From the IMG/VR virus record IMGVR_UViG_3300027754_000301, positions 1-31,277 of that record: a stretch of DNA of 31,277 nucleotides. One strand, 5' to 3'. Both the position numbers and the translations under genes were made by a program. This document shows, one piece after another, positions 9,301-18,154 of this stretch. The first letter of the stretch is position 1; each line of letters opens with the position of its first letter. The notes under the pieces are model-generated. The model was not told where the DNA came from, searched no databases, and saw nothing but the letters and a program-made list of their open reading frames with translations. Origin of the DNA: a virus.

Positions 9301-12300
9301 TCTCAAGGATGTGGCCTATCTCATGCGCCAAGGTTTCAAGATTGGCAGAGGACCGTGGACGAATGCGCAAGGCGATATAGTGATCCCCATTGCTCAACCT
9401 ACGTGTTGTTCCGTAAGACTGTTGATCGAGTTGCGCAGACTCGATGGCTGCAAACGGCCCATCAAAACGTCCGTTTGCAGCGTCCTCTACAGTGGTGATG
9501 TACACACGGGAGTTAATCCCGAGCATATCCAAAAGACCCTTCGCAACCCCAAGGAGATCCTTCGGGAAGTTTTCAGAGGCCACTACCCTTTCACCGGACG
9601 AGAAGGGACCGTTTGGGTTTGCGTCGTTCCGAGCTTTTGCCTCGTCTATCAGACGCTCTCTTTGTTCGCGTAAAGCATCAAGCTCGCTCTTTGAAAAAAG
9701 AGCCCCCGTGTAAGAGGCGACATCATGCGTGGTGTGTTGACCACGCTTATTGAGGGCCATGTAGACAGGGCTTCCACTCATTATGGAATACCCACGAATG
9801 AGACCGGAGTTTTCCCCTGTGTAAACTATCCTGCCGGGAACCCTACCGTCGAAGGCCTTGCTCCAGTCGTACTCCTTCGCAGGTTTCTGAACAATGTCCT
9901 CCGCAGTAATAGGCTGCATGTTGTCGAGAGGTGCAAACTTCTCTGCGTTCTTCTTTCTTAGAAGCTCTTGTATCGCCAACCCTTCATTATTTCCAAGAAA
10001 CGAAGATTGCGTACTGGTTTTGTTAATGTCATGCCACCCCGGCACACCCATCGTAGTATAGGTGTCCATCCTTTGTATCTCAGACACCGTTCCATCCGAG
10101 AACGTGACGCGAACTATAAATCCGTCAACGGGGTTAAGCTTGACGCGCTTCCTCCCCGTAACGGTTATCGCCGCGAGAGGGGGTGCAGTTTCCACGGTCG
10201 GTGGTTGGATGTTCTCTCTGACAACAGGTGCCATCTCCCCAAAAAGACCGGGGCCTTCTTGAACTTCAACGCCGTGCGTGACCCTTATGGCCTCATCTAA
10301 AATATCGCTTGATGATTTCTTTGCGATACCGAGCTTCTCCGCGTTCTCTCCAATATCCTTCAAGGCCTCTGAAGCGTAGAAGTGAAGACCCCTTGATATT
10401 TTTTCACGACCAAGGGCTCTCGACTTCTCGCTGAAGAAGAGGCGCATAAACTTTTCTGTCATTGGGGGGATGGTATCGAACGCATCCCTTTGGGACAGAT
10501 AATTTTCTAGCTTAATGTTTTCGCTTCTCATTTCAGAGATTCGATTAATTGCATCAAGCAGGGGTTCAAAAGAAAACTCTTTTGATATGTTTCCCTTGTT
10601 CATCTCGACCCTGAGCTTTGCGAATATCGCTGCGTTGTCGAGCAAGGCGTTTGTTATGGACTTTATATTATCGTCTTGAACCTCAGACATGCGACGTATT
10701 GTTTCGGGATCCCCATACGCCTTGGCGAACACCGCATTTCTTATACGCTGAAGTCCTTCTTTACTGATGTTCCCGTCTTTGTCCAACAGCCTTCCACGAT
10801 TATCCTTAGAGAACTTACCAAGCATCTTCGCAAGGAAGTCAGGATGCGTGTAATCCCTCCCCGGAGGAATTGCATCGAGCATCTCCAGAGTTATCTTTCT
10901 GGAATCGCTGATAGCGATCTCGGTAGCCCCTCTCGAAAGTTTATCCTCGTCGTTCTGTTCCTCTGTAAAATCGGTAACTTGATCTTTTGACAAGGGTGTT
11001 GTGCGGCGTTGAACAAGAACGGGGTTCTTCATCCCCGAAATGTCAAACCCATTCTTTACCAACTCTTGCTTGTAGGCATCCGCAAAGGCTTGATCTTTTT
11101 TTCCATACACCGTGCGAAGCACCATGATGCGGCCATTGCCACTTTCGACATGACCGTTTTCATTTACGATTGGCGCTCCGCGATCTGCGGACGGATCAAA
11201 TATCAACCGCTCTGGGTTAAAATCCGTGTAGGCTGTCTCAGCAATCCAAGCGTCAGAAGCTTTTTGGTCCCTATCTCTTGGTTGCAGGGCGTCTTCGTAT
11301 CCGGGAACCTCGGACGAAACAACGTCCGACAGTTCAACAACCATTGGAGCAACGTCTATCTTCGGAACAGCCTTCATGCGCGTCATAAGAGTCTTCGTCT
11401 TATGCACTTCAGGTGTCGGGTTGAAAGGTGTAGGGGGTTTGACAAGAATGTTTTCTTGAGGAGCCAGAACCTCTTGTTCGGAAAGGGCCGGACTCACCAC
11501 CGGGGCCGTGGTCGGAGGAGCGACAACCGGGGCCGAACTGACAGAAGGTTTCTGTGCCTTGAGTGCTTCGATCAGTTGAAGGATTTCGGGAGCTTGTTGT
11601 TGACCCTGCGCGGGAGGCGCAGGGGCGGCCACTGGGGAGGCCACAGGAGGCTGAACAGACGGGGCCTGTCCTGTGAAGACTAGACCCAGCGGCCTCATCT
11701 GCGGAACGGTAATCGTGGATGCGCCGGGAGCCCTCCGCATCAGGCTGTCGATCCGGTTCTTTACCCGATTCCCTTCACGTTGGATTGTGGCATCCGTGAA
11801 ACCCTGACCAAGGAGCCACCTACGGTATTCCTCATGCGCCTTCGACTTGTTCTTACCCTGAACAATGTAGATGGCCTTGTCGGTATCGTTTTCAAAAACA
11901 AGCGGCGTCTTATCGTACCTCAGTTTTGCCCCCGCAAGACCCTGCGGAAGGGCAAGGGTCGTCGGAGCGAGGGGGGCCGAAGCCGGGGCTGCGGGTGCTA
12001 CCTGTGTTGGAGCAGGAGCAATAGGTGTGGCAGAGGTGGAGAAGAGATCCTTGGGCTGCGGAACCACAATAGGTGTCGGACCCGCCTGCGGTGCGGAAGA
12101 TGTAGCGCCAGCCTGTGCCGCAAGTTGCTGGGCTTGAACAGCCTGAGCAAACTGCTTCGCCGCGATGGGGTTTCCAACAACGGCGGCAGGGGGCTGTGCT
12201 AGTGTCTGGGCCACGGACCCCGAGGTCGCCAGAGGCCCACCCGTGGACGGAAGTCCGGGGACCGGGGGCGGCGCGGGAGGAACAACCGCTCCGGCGGCAG

Positions 12301-13354
12301 CGTTTGGAGGAGGGGGTGCGGTGGATGTACCTGTTGGTGGGATGATGGGCTCGGGGCGCTTGCCAAAGGCTCCGGAGGTAACACTACCGGCCAGAGCGCC
12401 TGCTCCACCCTCAAGCGCCATCTGTCCAGCAACACCCTGCCATGTCGGGCGGTCGATGCCTTCGCGTTGGATGGCTAGGTTCTGGGCAAGTTGTTCTTGT
12501 CCGCCCTGAAGAGCCTCAAGCGGAGCTTCTTCGGCAGCGCCCAAGGCTGTGCGCTTTAGGAGACTCTTCCCTGCTTCCTTTTCCCCGCCCATAATTGCCG
12601 TTTTACCGGCGGTTTTTCTGGCGACGTTGGTAAGGATCCGGTTAGCTCCTGTGACAGCATCAAGGGTTCCGAAACCAGCGCCTAAAAGGATCTGGTCAAG
12701 GTTCTCCCCGTTGTACTGCTGTGCGAGTTGAGCGCGCTTCTCAACTTCCTCTGGGGGAAGCTTGCCTGCAAGTTCCTGTTTTACCTCGTCGTAGATCGAG
12801 CCCTTGATGGACCCGGCACCTATCACTGCGCCAACACCAGCGGCAACAGCCGCACCAATAGCGGCTTCTGGGGCGAGGAGACCGGCGATGATTGCGGGAG
12901 CCGATGTTCCTAGGGCATTTGACACAAGATCAACGGGAGCAGTTCCGATTGCTCTTACAGCCGCAACAACCTGATCCCATACGCCCTTGTCCTTCGCATC
13001 GTTCATGATGCGAGAAATTTCTTGGGCGTTCTTCTGTGACTTGGCTGACAGAAGACCGCCAAGGTAATCCTCAACACCCCTGATGGTATTAGACGTATCA
13101 CTGCCTGCACCAAAGGCGTCCGAAATCATCCTGACGCCAGAGACTGCGCCCTTGCCAACCTGAAGCGGAACGTCGGCCACCTGACGGAGGGACGATTGTT
13201 TCTCCTCTGGCGGGGCAGGCTTGTTCTTTTTGCGAAGAATACCGGGATATACGTCCCTCTGAAACTTTAAGGAAACAAGCTCCGGAGGTGTCCCATCCGG
13301 AGCTTCAAGTTGATATGTCATCCCATCCGGAGCGTCCACCGCATAAATTGCCAT
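6374..13354 (-). CDS. Giant polyvalent virion/ejection protein with ParB-like, zincin and LPD38-like regions, 2,326 aa
   Basis: Regions in order: a short beta unit with APDG repeats (1-35); Ala/Gly hydrophobic helices (about 145-190); a Pro/Ala-rich linker (about 330-640) holding a small charged domain (about 470-545); a DdrB-like ParB domain with GNGR at 739-742; a metallopeptidase core HEIGH (1344-1348) with a possible third ligand in NEWFAD (E1423); a helical region resembling LPD38 (about 1700-2150); and a C-terminal coiled coil. Polyvalent proteins of phages and conjugative elements are thought to enter the host with the DNA and act on host defences or cell structures; the role here is inferred. 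AAGGA seven bases before the ATG supports the start. It is the last gene of the leftward virion block, where podoviruses encode internal ejection proteins. Confidence 0.82.
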   Translation of the reverse strand: MAIYAVDAPDGMTYQLEAPDGTPPELVSLKFQRDVYPGILRKKNKPAPPEEKQSSLRQVADVPLQVGKGAVSGVRMISDAFGAGSDTSNTIRGVEDYLGGLLSAKSQKNAQEISRIMNDAKDKGVWDQVVAAVRAIGTAPVDLVSNALGTSAPAIIAGLLAPEAAIGAAVAAGVGAVIGAGSIKGSIYDEVKQELAGKLPPEEVEKRAQLAQQYNGENLDQILLGAGFGTLDAVTGANRILTNVARKTAGKTAIMGGEKEAGKSLLKRTALGAAEEAPLEALQGGQEQLAQNLAIQREGIDRPTWQGVAGQMALEGGAGALAGSVTSGAFGKRPEPIIPPTGTSTAPPPPNAAAGAVVPPAPPPVPGLPSTGGPLATSGSVAQTLAQPPAAVVGNPIAAKQFAQAVQAQQLAAQAGATSSAPQAGPTPIVVPQPKDLFSTSATPIAPAPTQVAPAAPASAPLAPTTLALPQGLAGAKLRYDKTPLVFENDTDKAIYIVQGKNKSKAHEEYRRWLLGQGFTDATIQREGNRVKNRIDSLMRRAPGASTITVPQMRPLGLVFTGQAPSVQPPVASPVAAPAPPAQGQQQAPEILQLIEALKAQKPSVSSAPVVAPPTTAPVVSPALSEQEVLAPQENILVKPPTPFNPTPEVHKTKTLMTRMKAVPKIDVAPMVVELSDVVSSEVPGYEDALQPRDRDQKASDAWIAETAYTDFNPERLIFDPSADRGAPIVNENGHVESGNGRIMVLRTVYGKKDQAFADAYKQELVKNGFDISGMKNPVLVQRRTTPLSKDQVTDFTEEQNDEDKLSRGATEIAISDSRKITLEMLDAIPPGRDYTHPDFLAKMLGKFSKDNRGRLLDKDGNISKEGLQRIRNAVFAKAYGDPETIRRMSEVQDDNIKSITNALLDNAAIFAKLRVEMNKGNISKEFSFEPLLDAINRISEMRSENIKLENYLSQRDAFDTIPPMTEKFMRLFFSEKSRALGREKISRGLHFYASEALKDIGENAEKLGIAKKSSSDILDEAIRVTHGVEVQEGPGLFGEMAPVVRENIQPPTVETAPPLAAITVTGRKRVKLNPVDGFIVRVTFSDGTVSEIQRMDTYTTMGVPGWHDINKTSTQSSFLGNNEGLAIQELLRKKNAEKFAPLDNMQPITAEDIVQKPAKEYDWSKAFDGRVPGRIVYTGENSGLIRGYSIMSGSPVYMALNKRGQHTTHDVASYTGALFSKSELDALREQRERLIDEAKARNDANPNGPFSSGERVVASENFPKDLLGVAKGLLDMLGINSRVYITTVEDAANGRFDGPFAAIESAQLDQQSYGTTRRLSNGDHYIALRIRPRSSANLETLAHEIGHILEKDEWKNTDSATKSAVMAAFDNWSVSNKGTSASQHIEALRPHTTGRMDAMDVARRAPNMKSEELRPYWKSFNEWFADQVARWATSSERPVSVVEKFFARIGAALRGLYSSVSGRKYLPTDAMKAFLDARGPSNISEVVAQDQQSDFFSGASSSMASASGSGSISAQNAALTSAVNGNPQGIVNLPGGPTAQLNSERWSKITGSVREFFDTWYTVDKFPILSEFRNLLFGKIGMSTQKAKDLSGIISKGTQEVQAQTYAYLTTPNADPSSITDEKVRAAAVEVKKEINRTAKEMVDNGYLTADSLAKYYDQYLPRMYLYYEMTGRGIKTSNMGISPREYLKLRNEDFSPEERQLMGEIKNPAFLSYVALSRPQKDMAMADYFDNIVQQTGVKWIADNSLVDYRGHKVTPYWLANEAKTLRSLAELTEKTDPAGAQMMVDRANEMRDVADRAIGSQSEILPENYKRLPDSHRYGALRGAVIQKGIYDDIIGTFVAIPVSEKPFMQALLGDERSTIVKANQLWKMMKVTLNVPSQIRNMVSNAIALNVFGGVPFYRIAPLLLRASKEVSENGTFWQEAQKYGITGGTMSSAELIQMRSTLESYLRKGGGKDMMGAFAAMRIAAGNVIGAASDIYQKTEVLFKMVQFIHEREKGSTPSQAVDAANDALFDYTKVNPNIRFLRNSPIGLPFVTYYYKVLPKLVETAYKHPTRFAPYVALALSIPYLTMSVLDIDSDDYESLRKSLPEYIRNKGSLFIMPWKDEKGRWQYFDLAPFFPWAAFTDPIIQATLRQDPKGGAAEAAKLITPSGPIVTVLAAIATGRDPFTDKEILDPRQTPENKALALMSYVWNQTLPSMLAIDLVNPQNASGAIPRLYNDAFGDGTGLDKRGQPKPEFLANAARLFGANISPLDPVTQRALNINHMLAQIRASESLRAQVAKDQSLVPNKRMQEINSLNEKIKSDYKKLQEYAQETARATSLKK

Positions 13355-13356
13355 GA

Positions 13357-15096
13357 TTATTTCCTTGTGGGGCTTGAACTAAGGACTTCGGTTGGAAAAT
13401 CTAGGTTGGGGGATTTCATGCCCTTTGGCAATAGTCCTTGGGCCTGTTGTTTATACTCAAGCCTAAGACGATCAACTTCGGCTTGTTTCTGCGCAATGAG
13501 CTGCCCGTATTCTTTTTTCTTTTCATCAGGAAGCCCGGCGACATCCTGAAGCCTTTCAAGCGTAAGTATTTGATTTTCGTAGGAAATGACGAGGCCCTTG
13601 TTTGCATCCGCAACAGCTCTCAAGCCCGTTATGTCACGCGACAAGCCACGCTCGTCCCGCGCAGCAGCCCGTTCCTTAGCAGACTCTATCAACTTCTCCT
13701 TCGCCAACTCAAGCTCAAGGCCTTCCTTACGGAGCGAAGTATCTTCCGCACGACGGGTCTTCTCAAGATCCGCAAGGGTCGCAATACCGGCAGCACCACC
13801 AGCGCCAATGTTGGTAATTGCGCTGGAGCTTTTCCCCGCAGCCGCAGCAAAGCCCGCTTGCATCAACGAAAGAAGCTGGTTCTCACGGCGTTGCGCCTTG
13901 TTGGCCTCACGCTCCTGCTTCAACTCATCAATGCGAAGCGTAAGGCGCTTGCTGATACCGCTTTCCTCCTCCGGCTTCTTCGGAGGAAGAGGAGGGGCAG
14001 CAGCAGCGGCAGACGTTTCGGCAGTTGGTGCAGCCGCCGCAGGAGGCTTTGCTTCAACTGCCCCAACCCCCGCAGTGGGTTTTGTTTTTCCGCCAAAGAA
14101 GTAATCGTACACGGATGTTCCGATGCGCTTATACCTAGGATCCTGAAGATCCTTTGCCGTAGGAACGCTCGCAGACTCCTCCGTGAAACTGGCAAGGTTC
14201 TTTGCATCCACCTGTTCGGGAGTGAGGGTGGGAGTAGGAGGCTTCGGACGAAAGCCCGGAAACAAACCCGTCTGCGGGGGCAACGGCCTTTGCACGATAG
14301 CAGGAGCTTCTGGAGCAGCCTCCGGAGGATTGTCGAGGCGATCCCTCGACCTTTCTGCCATACCCCGAAGTTCGCCAAGCGAGGGAATACCCGCCGCTGT
14401 AGCCACTGCGGCAGGAGCAAGAACCCCCGCCATCGTCCTTCCAGCATTCGCCGCACTTCCAGTCATCTGGGAAGGTGCAGCGGGAGGAGAAGGGTAGCGC
14501 GCACCGCCCGCAGCCGGGGCGGCAACAACAGGGGGAGGGCCGCCCGCAGGCTGAGAGGCCAAGGTCCCCGGAACGAAGCGTGGGGGCAATGGTCCGGGGG
14601 CCGGGGTCGGGGTAAACCTCGGAGCCGCAGGCCTAAACCCGCCGCCCCGTGGACCGGGAACGGGAGGCGGAGAAGCCATCATCATTTCATTCGGATACGC
14701 CCGCAGAACCCTAGCCATCGCAGCGTTCGGATTGCCGGTCTCAGCAAGCGTAGCGTCATAGAGCGCCTGTACCTCGGGGGACTTGAAGGAGGTAGAAGGT
14801 TCCGAGAACTTAAAGTTAGGGGGGAGCCCCGAGGACTCGGACGGTGTATCCACGTAATCGTCCAAGACATCACCAACGTCCGTCGAAGGGGAGATGTTAT
14901 TATCACCACCCTTCTTGAAGTGCTTCACCCCATTGATAACCTGTCCACCCCCAGCATAGCCGGTTGTCTGAAACGCCATCTGCAAGGCGCGAGCGTTCTC
15001 ATCGGGGGACGCCACATTGGACGTTATCCCCGTCCCGTAGGACGATACGGGGGCTTGGTTGCGGAACATCGCACGGTCAAGGACAGGATCGTTCAT
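13357..15096 (-). CDS. Pro/Ala-rich putative virion protein with C-terminal coiled coil, 579 aa
   Basis: The N-terminal part carries glycine motifs (YAGGGQV, HFKKGGDN at about 48-65). A long Pro/Ala/Gly-rich region (about 140-380) follows, then a charged helical region (about 385-560) with strong coiled-coil character (RKEGLELELAKEKLIESAKE). No enzyme motif was seen. The gene lies between the 357-aa and 2,326-aa genes with gaps of three and two bases, so it belongs to the late virion operon. A structural or ejected internal protein is the best guess. The high GC content gives a long open antisense frame, which is not a gene. Confidence 0.6.
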   Translation of the reverse strand: MNDPVLDRAMFRNQAPVSSYGTGITSNVASPDENARALQMAFQTTGYAGGGQVINGVKHFKKGGDNNISPSTDVGDVLDDYVDTPSESSGLPPNFKFSEPSTSFKSPEVQALYDATLAETGNPNAAMARVLRAYPNEMMMASPPPVPGPRGGGFRPAAPRFTPTPAPGPLPPRFVPGTLASQPAGGPPPVVAAPAAGGARYPSPPAAPSQMTGSAANAGRTMAGVLAPAAVATAAGIPSLGELRGMAERSRDRLDNPPEAAPEAPAIVQRPLPPQTGLFPGFRPKPPTPTLTPEQVDAKNLASFTEESASVPTAKDLQDPRYKRIGTSVYDYFFGGKTKPTAGVGAVEAKPPAAAAPTAETSAAAAAPPLPPKKPEEESGISKRLTLRIDELKQEREANKAQRRENQLLSLMQAGFAAAAGKSSSAITNIGAGGAAGIATLADLEKTRRAEDTSLRKEGLELELAKEKLIESAKERAAARDERGLSRDITGLRAVADANKGLVISYENQILTLERLQDVAGLPDEKKKEYGQLIAQKQAEVDRLRLEYKQQAQGLLPKGMKSPNLDFPTEVLSSSPTRK

Positions 15097-15099
15097 CGT

Positions 15100-16173
15100 T
15101 TAACCCCCACCAACCGCAGATGCAGCACCCGACTTACCACCGAACAAGTTATACGCCGCCAAACCCGCAATGCCCAGACCACCAGCCTGAGAAAGGATGG
15201 ATGCAGACGGGGAAGTCGCCTGACTGATCGTCTGTTGCGAGGACGGCGCACCCTTGTAGATATCACTGAGGAACGAGATCCGTTGGAACGGCTCGTATTC
15301 ATACTGAAGCTTATTGGCCCTGTCAGCATCCTGAACCTTCTGTTGGAAGGCTTGGTTCTGCGAGCCCGTGTTGTACAGGAACGAAGCATCCCCCTGACCA
15401 AGGCCCGAGGTCAACTGTCCAAGGTTCGCGGTCGATGTTCCAAGGCCCCCGAGCCCCGCCGAAGCGCCCTGCGTCAACTGTCCGCCAGAGATATTGGCCT
15501 GACCGAGCGCGGTCCCCGCACCAAGGGCCGTGTTCCCCGCCTGCTGGAGACGCGACTGCTGGTTCTGGAAGGCGTTCATCGCCGCCGTCTGAGCCTGACT
15601 GTAGTTCGTGGAGTAGTCCTCAAAGATCCGCTTGCTCTGAATGTCCGCCAGATTGCGGGCAAGCTCCGAGGTTTGGACGCCCTGACGACTGCCACCAAAC
15701 GCGCCAGACTTCACACCCTGCGACTGGTTCTGAGCCTGTTGGATTGCAGCCTGACGCTGCATCTCCTTTGTGGCCTCGTTGGTGACAGCCTGCTGGTAGG
15801 GGTTCATAAAGTTCTGGGCGGAGTTCGGATTGTAGGCCTGCGCGCCCTGCAATGACAGATCGACCGCAGCGTTACCGCCCGTTCTGACAGCCTCAATGCC
15901 CGCTGCCCCATAGGACGGTACAGCCCCGTAGCCCTGCGCCGCCTGACCATAGAGCGAGGACGCCGTGTTCAGAAACGGCTGGTAGGATCCTATGCCCTGC
16001 GCCGCCAGTTCTGTTGCCTTGACTTGCTCGGGCGTCTGACCGGCAACAGTTATGTCCGGAATATCTACACGGATCTTTGACCGTTGTTGCGCCGCATCTA
16101 AAAGCCCAAGCTTATAGGCTTCAATATCTGGGGCTTCGCGGACGATCTGTTCTGTTGTTGTTACATCAGCCAT
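15100..16173 (-). CDS. Ala/Gln/Gly-rich putative internal virion protein, 357 aa
   Basis: The sequence is low in complexity and rich in Gln, Ala, Gly and Asn. Its middle is long and helical (QQAVTNEATKEMQRQAAIQQ, about 126-145, onward) and its C-terminus is Gly/Ala-rich and hydrophobic (ILSQAGGLGIAGLAAYNLF), which could insert into a membrane. This composition recalls DNA-injection or internal core proteins of podoviruses. The resemblance is of style, not demonstrable homology. Its ATG is three bases from the stop of the 531-aa gene. Confidence 0.55.
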   Translation of the reverse strand: MADVTTTEQIVREAPDIEAYKLGLLDAAQQRSKIRVDIPDITVAGQTPEQVKATELAAQGIGSYQPFLNTASSLYGQAAQGYGAVPSYGAAGIEAVRTGGNAAVDLSLQGAQAYNPNSAQNFMNPYQQAVTNEATKEMQRQAAIQQAQNQSQGVKSGAFGGSRQGVQTSELARNLADIQSKRIFEDYSTNYSQAQTAAMNAFQNQQSRLQQAGNTALGAGTALGQANISGGQLTQGASAGLGGLGTSTANLGQLTSGLGQGDASFLYNTGSQNQAFQQKVQDADRANKLQYEYEPFQRISFLSDIYKGAPSSQQTISQATSPSASILSQAGGLGIAGLAAYNLFGGKSGAASAVGGG

Positions 16174-16175
16174 GA

Positions 16176-17771
16176 TTAAGCCATCCGCTCATATTTGTGC
16201 ATCATCTCGTAAAGTTTACGAGCGCCCTTCATTCTGTCACCACCGCCAGCGCCTCTGACAGCTTTCGCCGTCATGACAAATTCGCCGTCACTGAGACGCG
16301 CAGGGATTGAGTCGCTGGTTCCCGTGCCGGGTCCGTCAATCTTCCCACCACGAGCGGCTACGCCGCCCATCGCCATCCTGATGGCACCCAAGCCTCCGGG
16401 CTGGTAGGGGATGACAGGGGAGGTAGCGGGCCGCTTAATGGCAGTAAAATCATTGATATTGAAGGCGTAGCGACCGGGGTTCGAAGCCAGAAGATCGTTG
16501 CCTGTCTGGCGCGGAACAAGAGGACCGGGGGTAGATCCTTTTCCCCCCATCGAGCTTGCGATCAAGGCTCCGCCGACGCCAGCGATACCAACCGAAGTCA
16601 GCGGGTTCGCCTTAATCCACGCCCCGGTCTTGTCTACCAGACCGCCGAGACCGCTGAGAGCGCCGCCCGATGATACAGGTGCTTTCAATGTGTCGCCAGC
16701 AAACCCGCTTGAAACACCCTTCTGGAAACTCTCAAAACCCTTGTCTCCAGTTGGAGCCTCATAAAGAGCGCCGGGTCGGTTTAGATCCCCTTGGATGCTG
16801 GGGGATCCCGCGCCAGTAGCTGTCGGGACCATCCCCTCCGGAGTAGCCGGTGTACTCGGGCCACCCATCATGGACTCAAGGAAGCCCTTCTGCGCCCCGC
16901 CTCCACCAACGGTATTCAAGCCACCGCCCATCGAACCGGGGAGGGCGTTCTCGACGCCGCCCATGAAGGTGCCGCCCTGCATCATGCTACTGACGCCTGA
17001 CGCCGCAAATCCGATAGCCCCCGCAAACAGCGCGCTCTTCATGGCGCTGGCAGGCGATGCACCGCCGATTAGAGATCCCACACCAGCGCCCGCCGCAGCC
17101 CCAAGTGGACCACCGACCATGTTTCCGAGGATGGGCAGAACGATAGGTGCAGCCGATTTGAAGAAGCTACCAATGGACGAGAAGAACCCGTACTCCGGAA
17201 GACCCGTCTCCGGATTGATGCTGCCCTCACCACCACGGCTCTTCAGAAGCATCGCCTCTTCAGGCGTGATATGCGCCAGCATCGTATCGTCGTTGCGGCC
17301 AGCATTCTTCACCTTCTGCGCGGCTTCATGCAGGCCGACAATCCCGCCCTTCTTGTAGCCGGGGGCCGTGGGCATCGGAGCGGGCATATTCGGCCCACCG
17401 CCCTCGGGCTTCTTCATCATGGCCTGATGGACCATGCCTTCAATGATGGCGAACAGGCGGTCGTCGTACTCCTCCGGAAGATCACCCTCGTTGATGAGCT
17501 TGGAGGAATAGAGCTTCTTGACGACTTCCTCGTACCGATCCTTGTTCTTCTTCAGGTATTCCAGAAGAGACCCGAAGGCCATGAGCTTGGGAACGGGGAA
17601 GGTGTCAAGCTCCTCGGCAAGCCCCTGAAGTGCCTGCTTCTCCTCGGATGTCAGACCCGCATAGGCGTCACCGATGGCCGTGCTGAGTTTCGGCACATCC
17701 CGTTCCGTGAACTTGGAACGGCTGAGAGCCTTTTGAATACCGGGATCGCGAAGGAGATCAGTGCCCTGCAT
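16176..17771 (-). CDS. Gly-rich putative virion protein with SDSIPARLSDGEFV motif, 531 aa
   Basis: The N-terminus is helical and charged (1-125). Two motif blocks stand out: YKKGGIV followed by DDTMLAHITPEEAMLL and INPETGLPEYGF (about 139-195), and near the C-terminus GGKIDGPGTGTSDSIPAR plus LSDGEFVM (about 475-500). The second block also occurs near the ends of some tape-measure and other virion proteins. Between them is a Gly/Ala/Met-rich hydrophobic stretch (about 200-290) with likely membrane-active helices. The protein is far too short and glycine-rich for a siphovirus tape measure. An internal or ejected virion role is inferred. AGGAA six bases before the ATG supports the start. Confidence 0.6.
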   Translation of the reverse strand: MQGTDLLRDPGIQKALSRSKFTERDVPKLSTAIGDAYAGLTSEEKQALQGLAEELDTFPVPKLMAFGSLLEYLKKNKDRYEEVVKKLYSSKLINEGDLPEEYDDRLFAIIEGMVHQAMMKKPEGGGPNMPAPMPTAPGYKKGGIVGLHEAAQKVKNAGRNDDTMLAHITPEEAMLLKSRGGEGSINPETGLPEYGFFSSIGSFFKSAAPIVLPILGNMVGGPLGAAAGAGVGSLIGGASPASAMKSALFAGAIGFAASGVSSMMQGGTFMGGVENALPGSMGGGLNTVGGGGAQKGFLESMMGGPSTPATPEGMVPTATGAGSPSIQGDLNRPGALYEAPTGDKGFESFQKGVSSGFAGDTLKAPVSSGGALSGLGGLVDKTGAWIKANPLTSVGIAGVGGALIASSMGGKGSTPGPLVPRQTGNDLLASNPGRYAFNINDFTAIKRPATSPVIPYQPGGLGAIRMAMGGVAARGGKIDGPGTGTSDSIPARLSDGEFVMTAKAVRGAGGGDRMKGARKLYEMMHKYERMA

Positions 17772-17860
17772 AGCTAGTTCCTATGATCTGAAGGGTTCTA
17801 AGCAGGACCAGAGCCTGTTACTGGCTCCCAAAAGTACCCTGTAAGTCCCAGAAAAACAAG
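17772..17860 (-). other. Short gap with a weak hairpin
   Basis: These 89 bases between the 97-aa and 531-aa genes hold no open frame that looks coding. GAGCC and GGCTC (17811-17827) can pair around a seven-base loop, but no T-run follows on the minus strand, so it is not a convincing terminator. It may be an RNA processing or stability element, or the leader of the large internal-protein genes. Confidence 0.35.
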
Positions 17861-18154
17861 TCATGTCGTCACCGTGACAGATCCGACAGACCCGGAAGAT
17901 GATATCCCCTTGACGTAGGGGCTGTAGATGACAGAAACCCGCAGCGCCCCGCCAACCTCGAACATCGTTCCCGGCTCAAGATTGTAGTCGTTGTTCGCCA
18001 AGTTCGTCAGGACAATCGTGGTCTGCCGACCTTCGCCCGGTGCCTGAACGACGTTGATTAGGGTGTCCAGCGCCCTCACAAGATCGGCAAAATACTTCCG
18101 GTCATAGTCCGCAGGCGGACTTGTGAACCTCGGAAAGACAAGCCTGACATCCAT
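17861..18154 (-). CDS. Hypothetical virion-associated protein, 97 aa
   Basis: The first half is helical and charged (YDRKYFADLVRALDTLINVV, about 17-36). The second half is beta-rich (NNDYNLEPGTMFEVGGALRV) and ends SSGSVGSVTVTT, a style like the neighbouring fibre proteins. Its ATG overlaps the TAA of the nozzle gene (TAATG), so its output is coupled to the nozzle. It may be a small tail-completion protein. No family was recognised. Confidence 0.6.
   Translation of the reverse strand: MDVRLVFPRFTSPPADYDRKYFADLVRALDTLINVVQAPGEGRQTTIVLTNLANNDYNLEPGTMFEVGGALRVSVIYSPYVKGISSSGSVGSVTVTT

Noticed and set aside
13438-15855. An 805-codon open frame on the plus strand
   Set aside because: It lies antisense to two complete leftward genes with good starts. 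It is rich in Arg, Leu and Ser without a domain pattern and reflects GC-rich codons on the other strand.
17811-17827. Terminator between the 97-aa and 531-aa genes
   Set aside because: The stem is only five bases and there is no T-run, so it was kept only as a weak hairpin.
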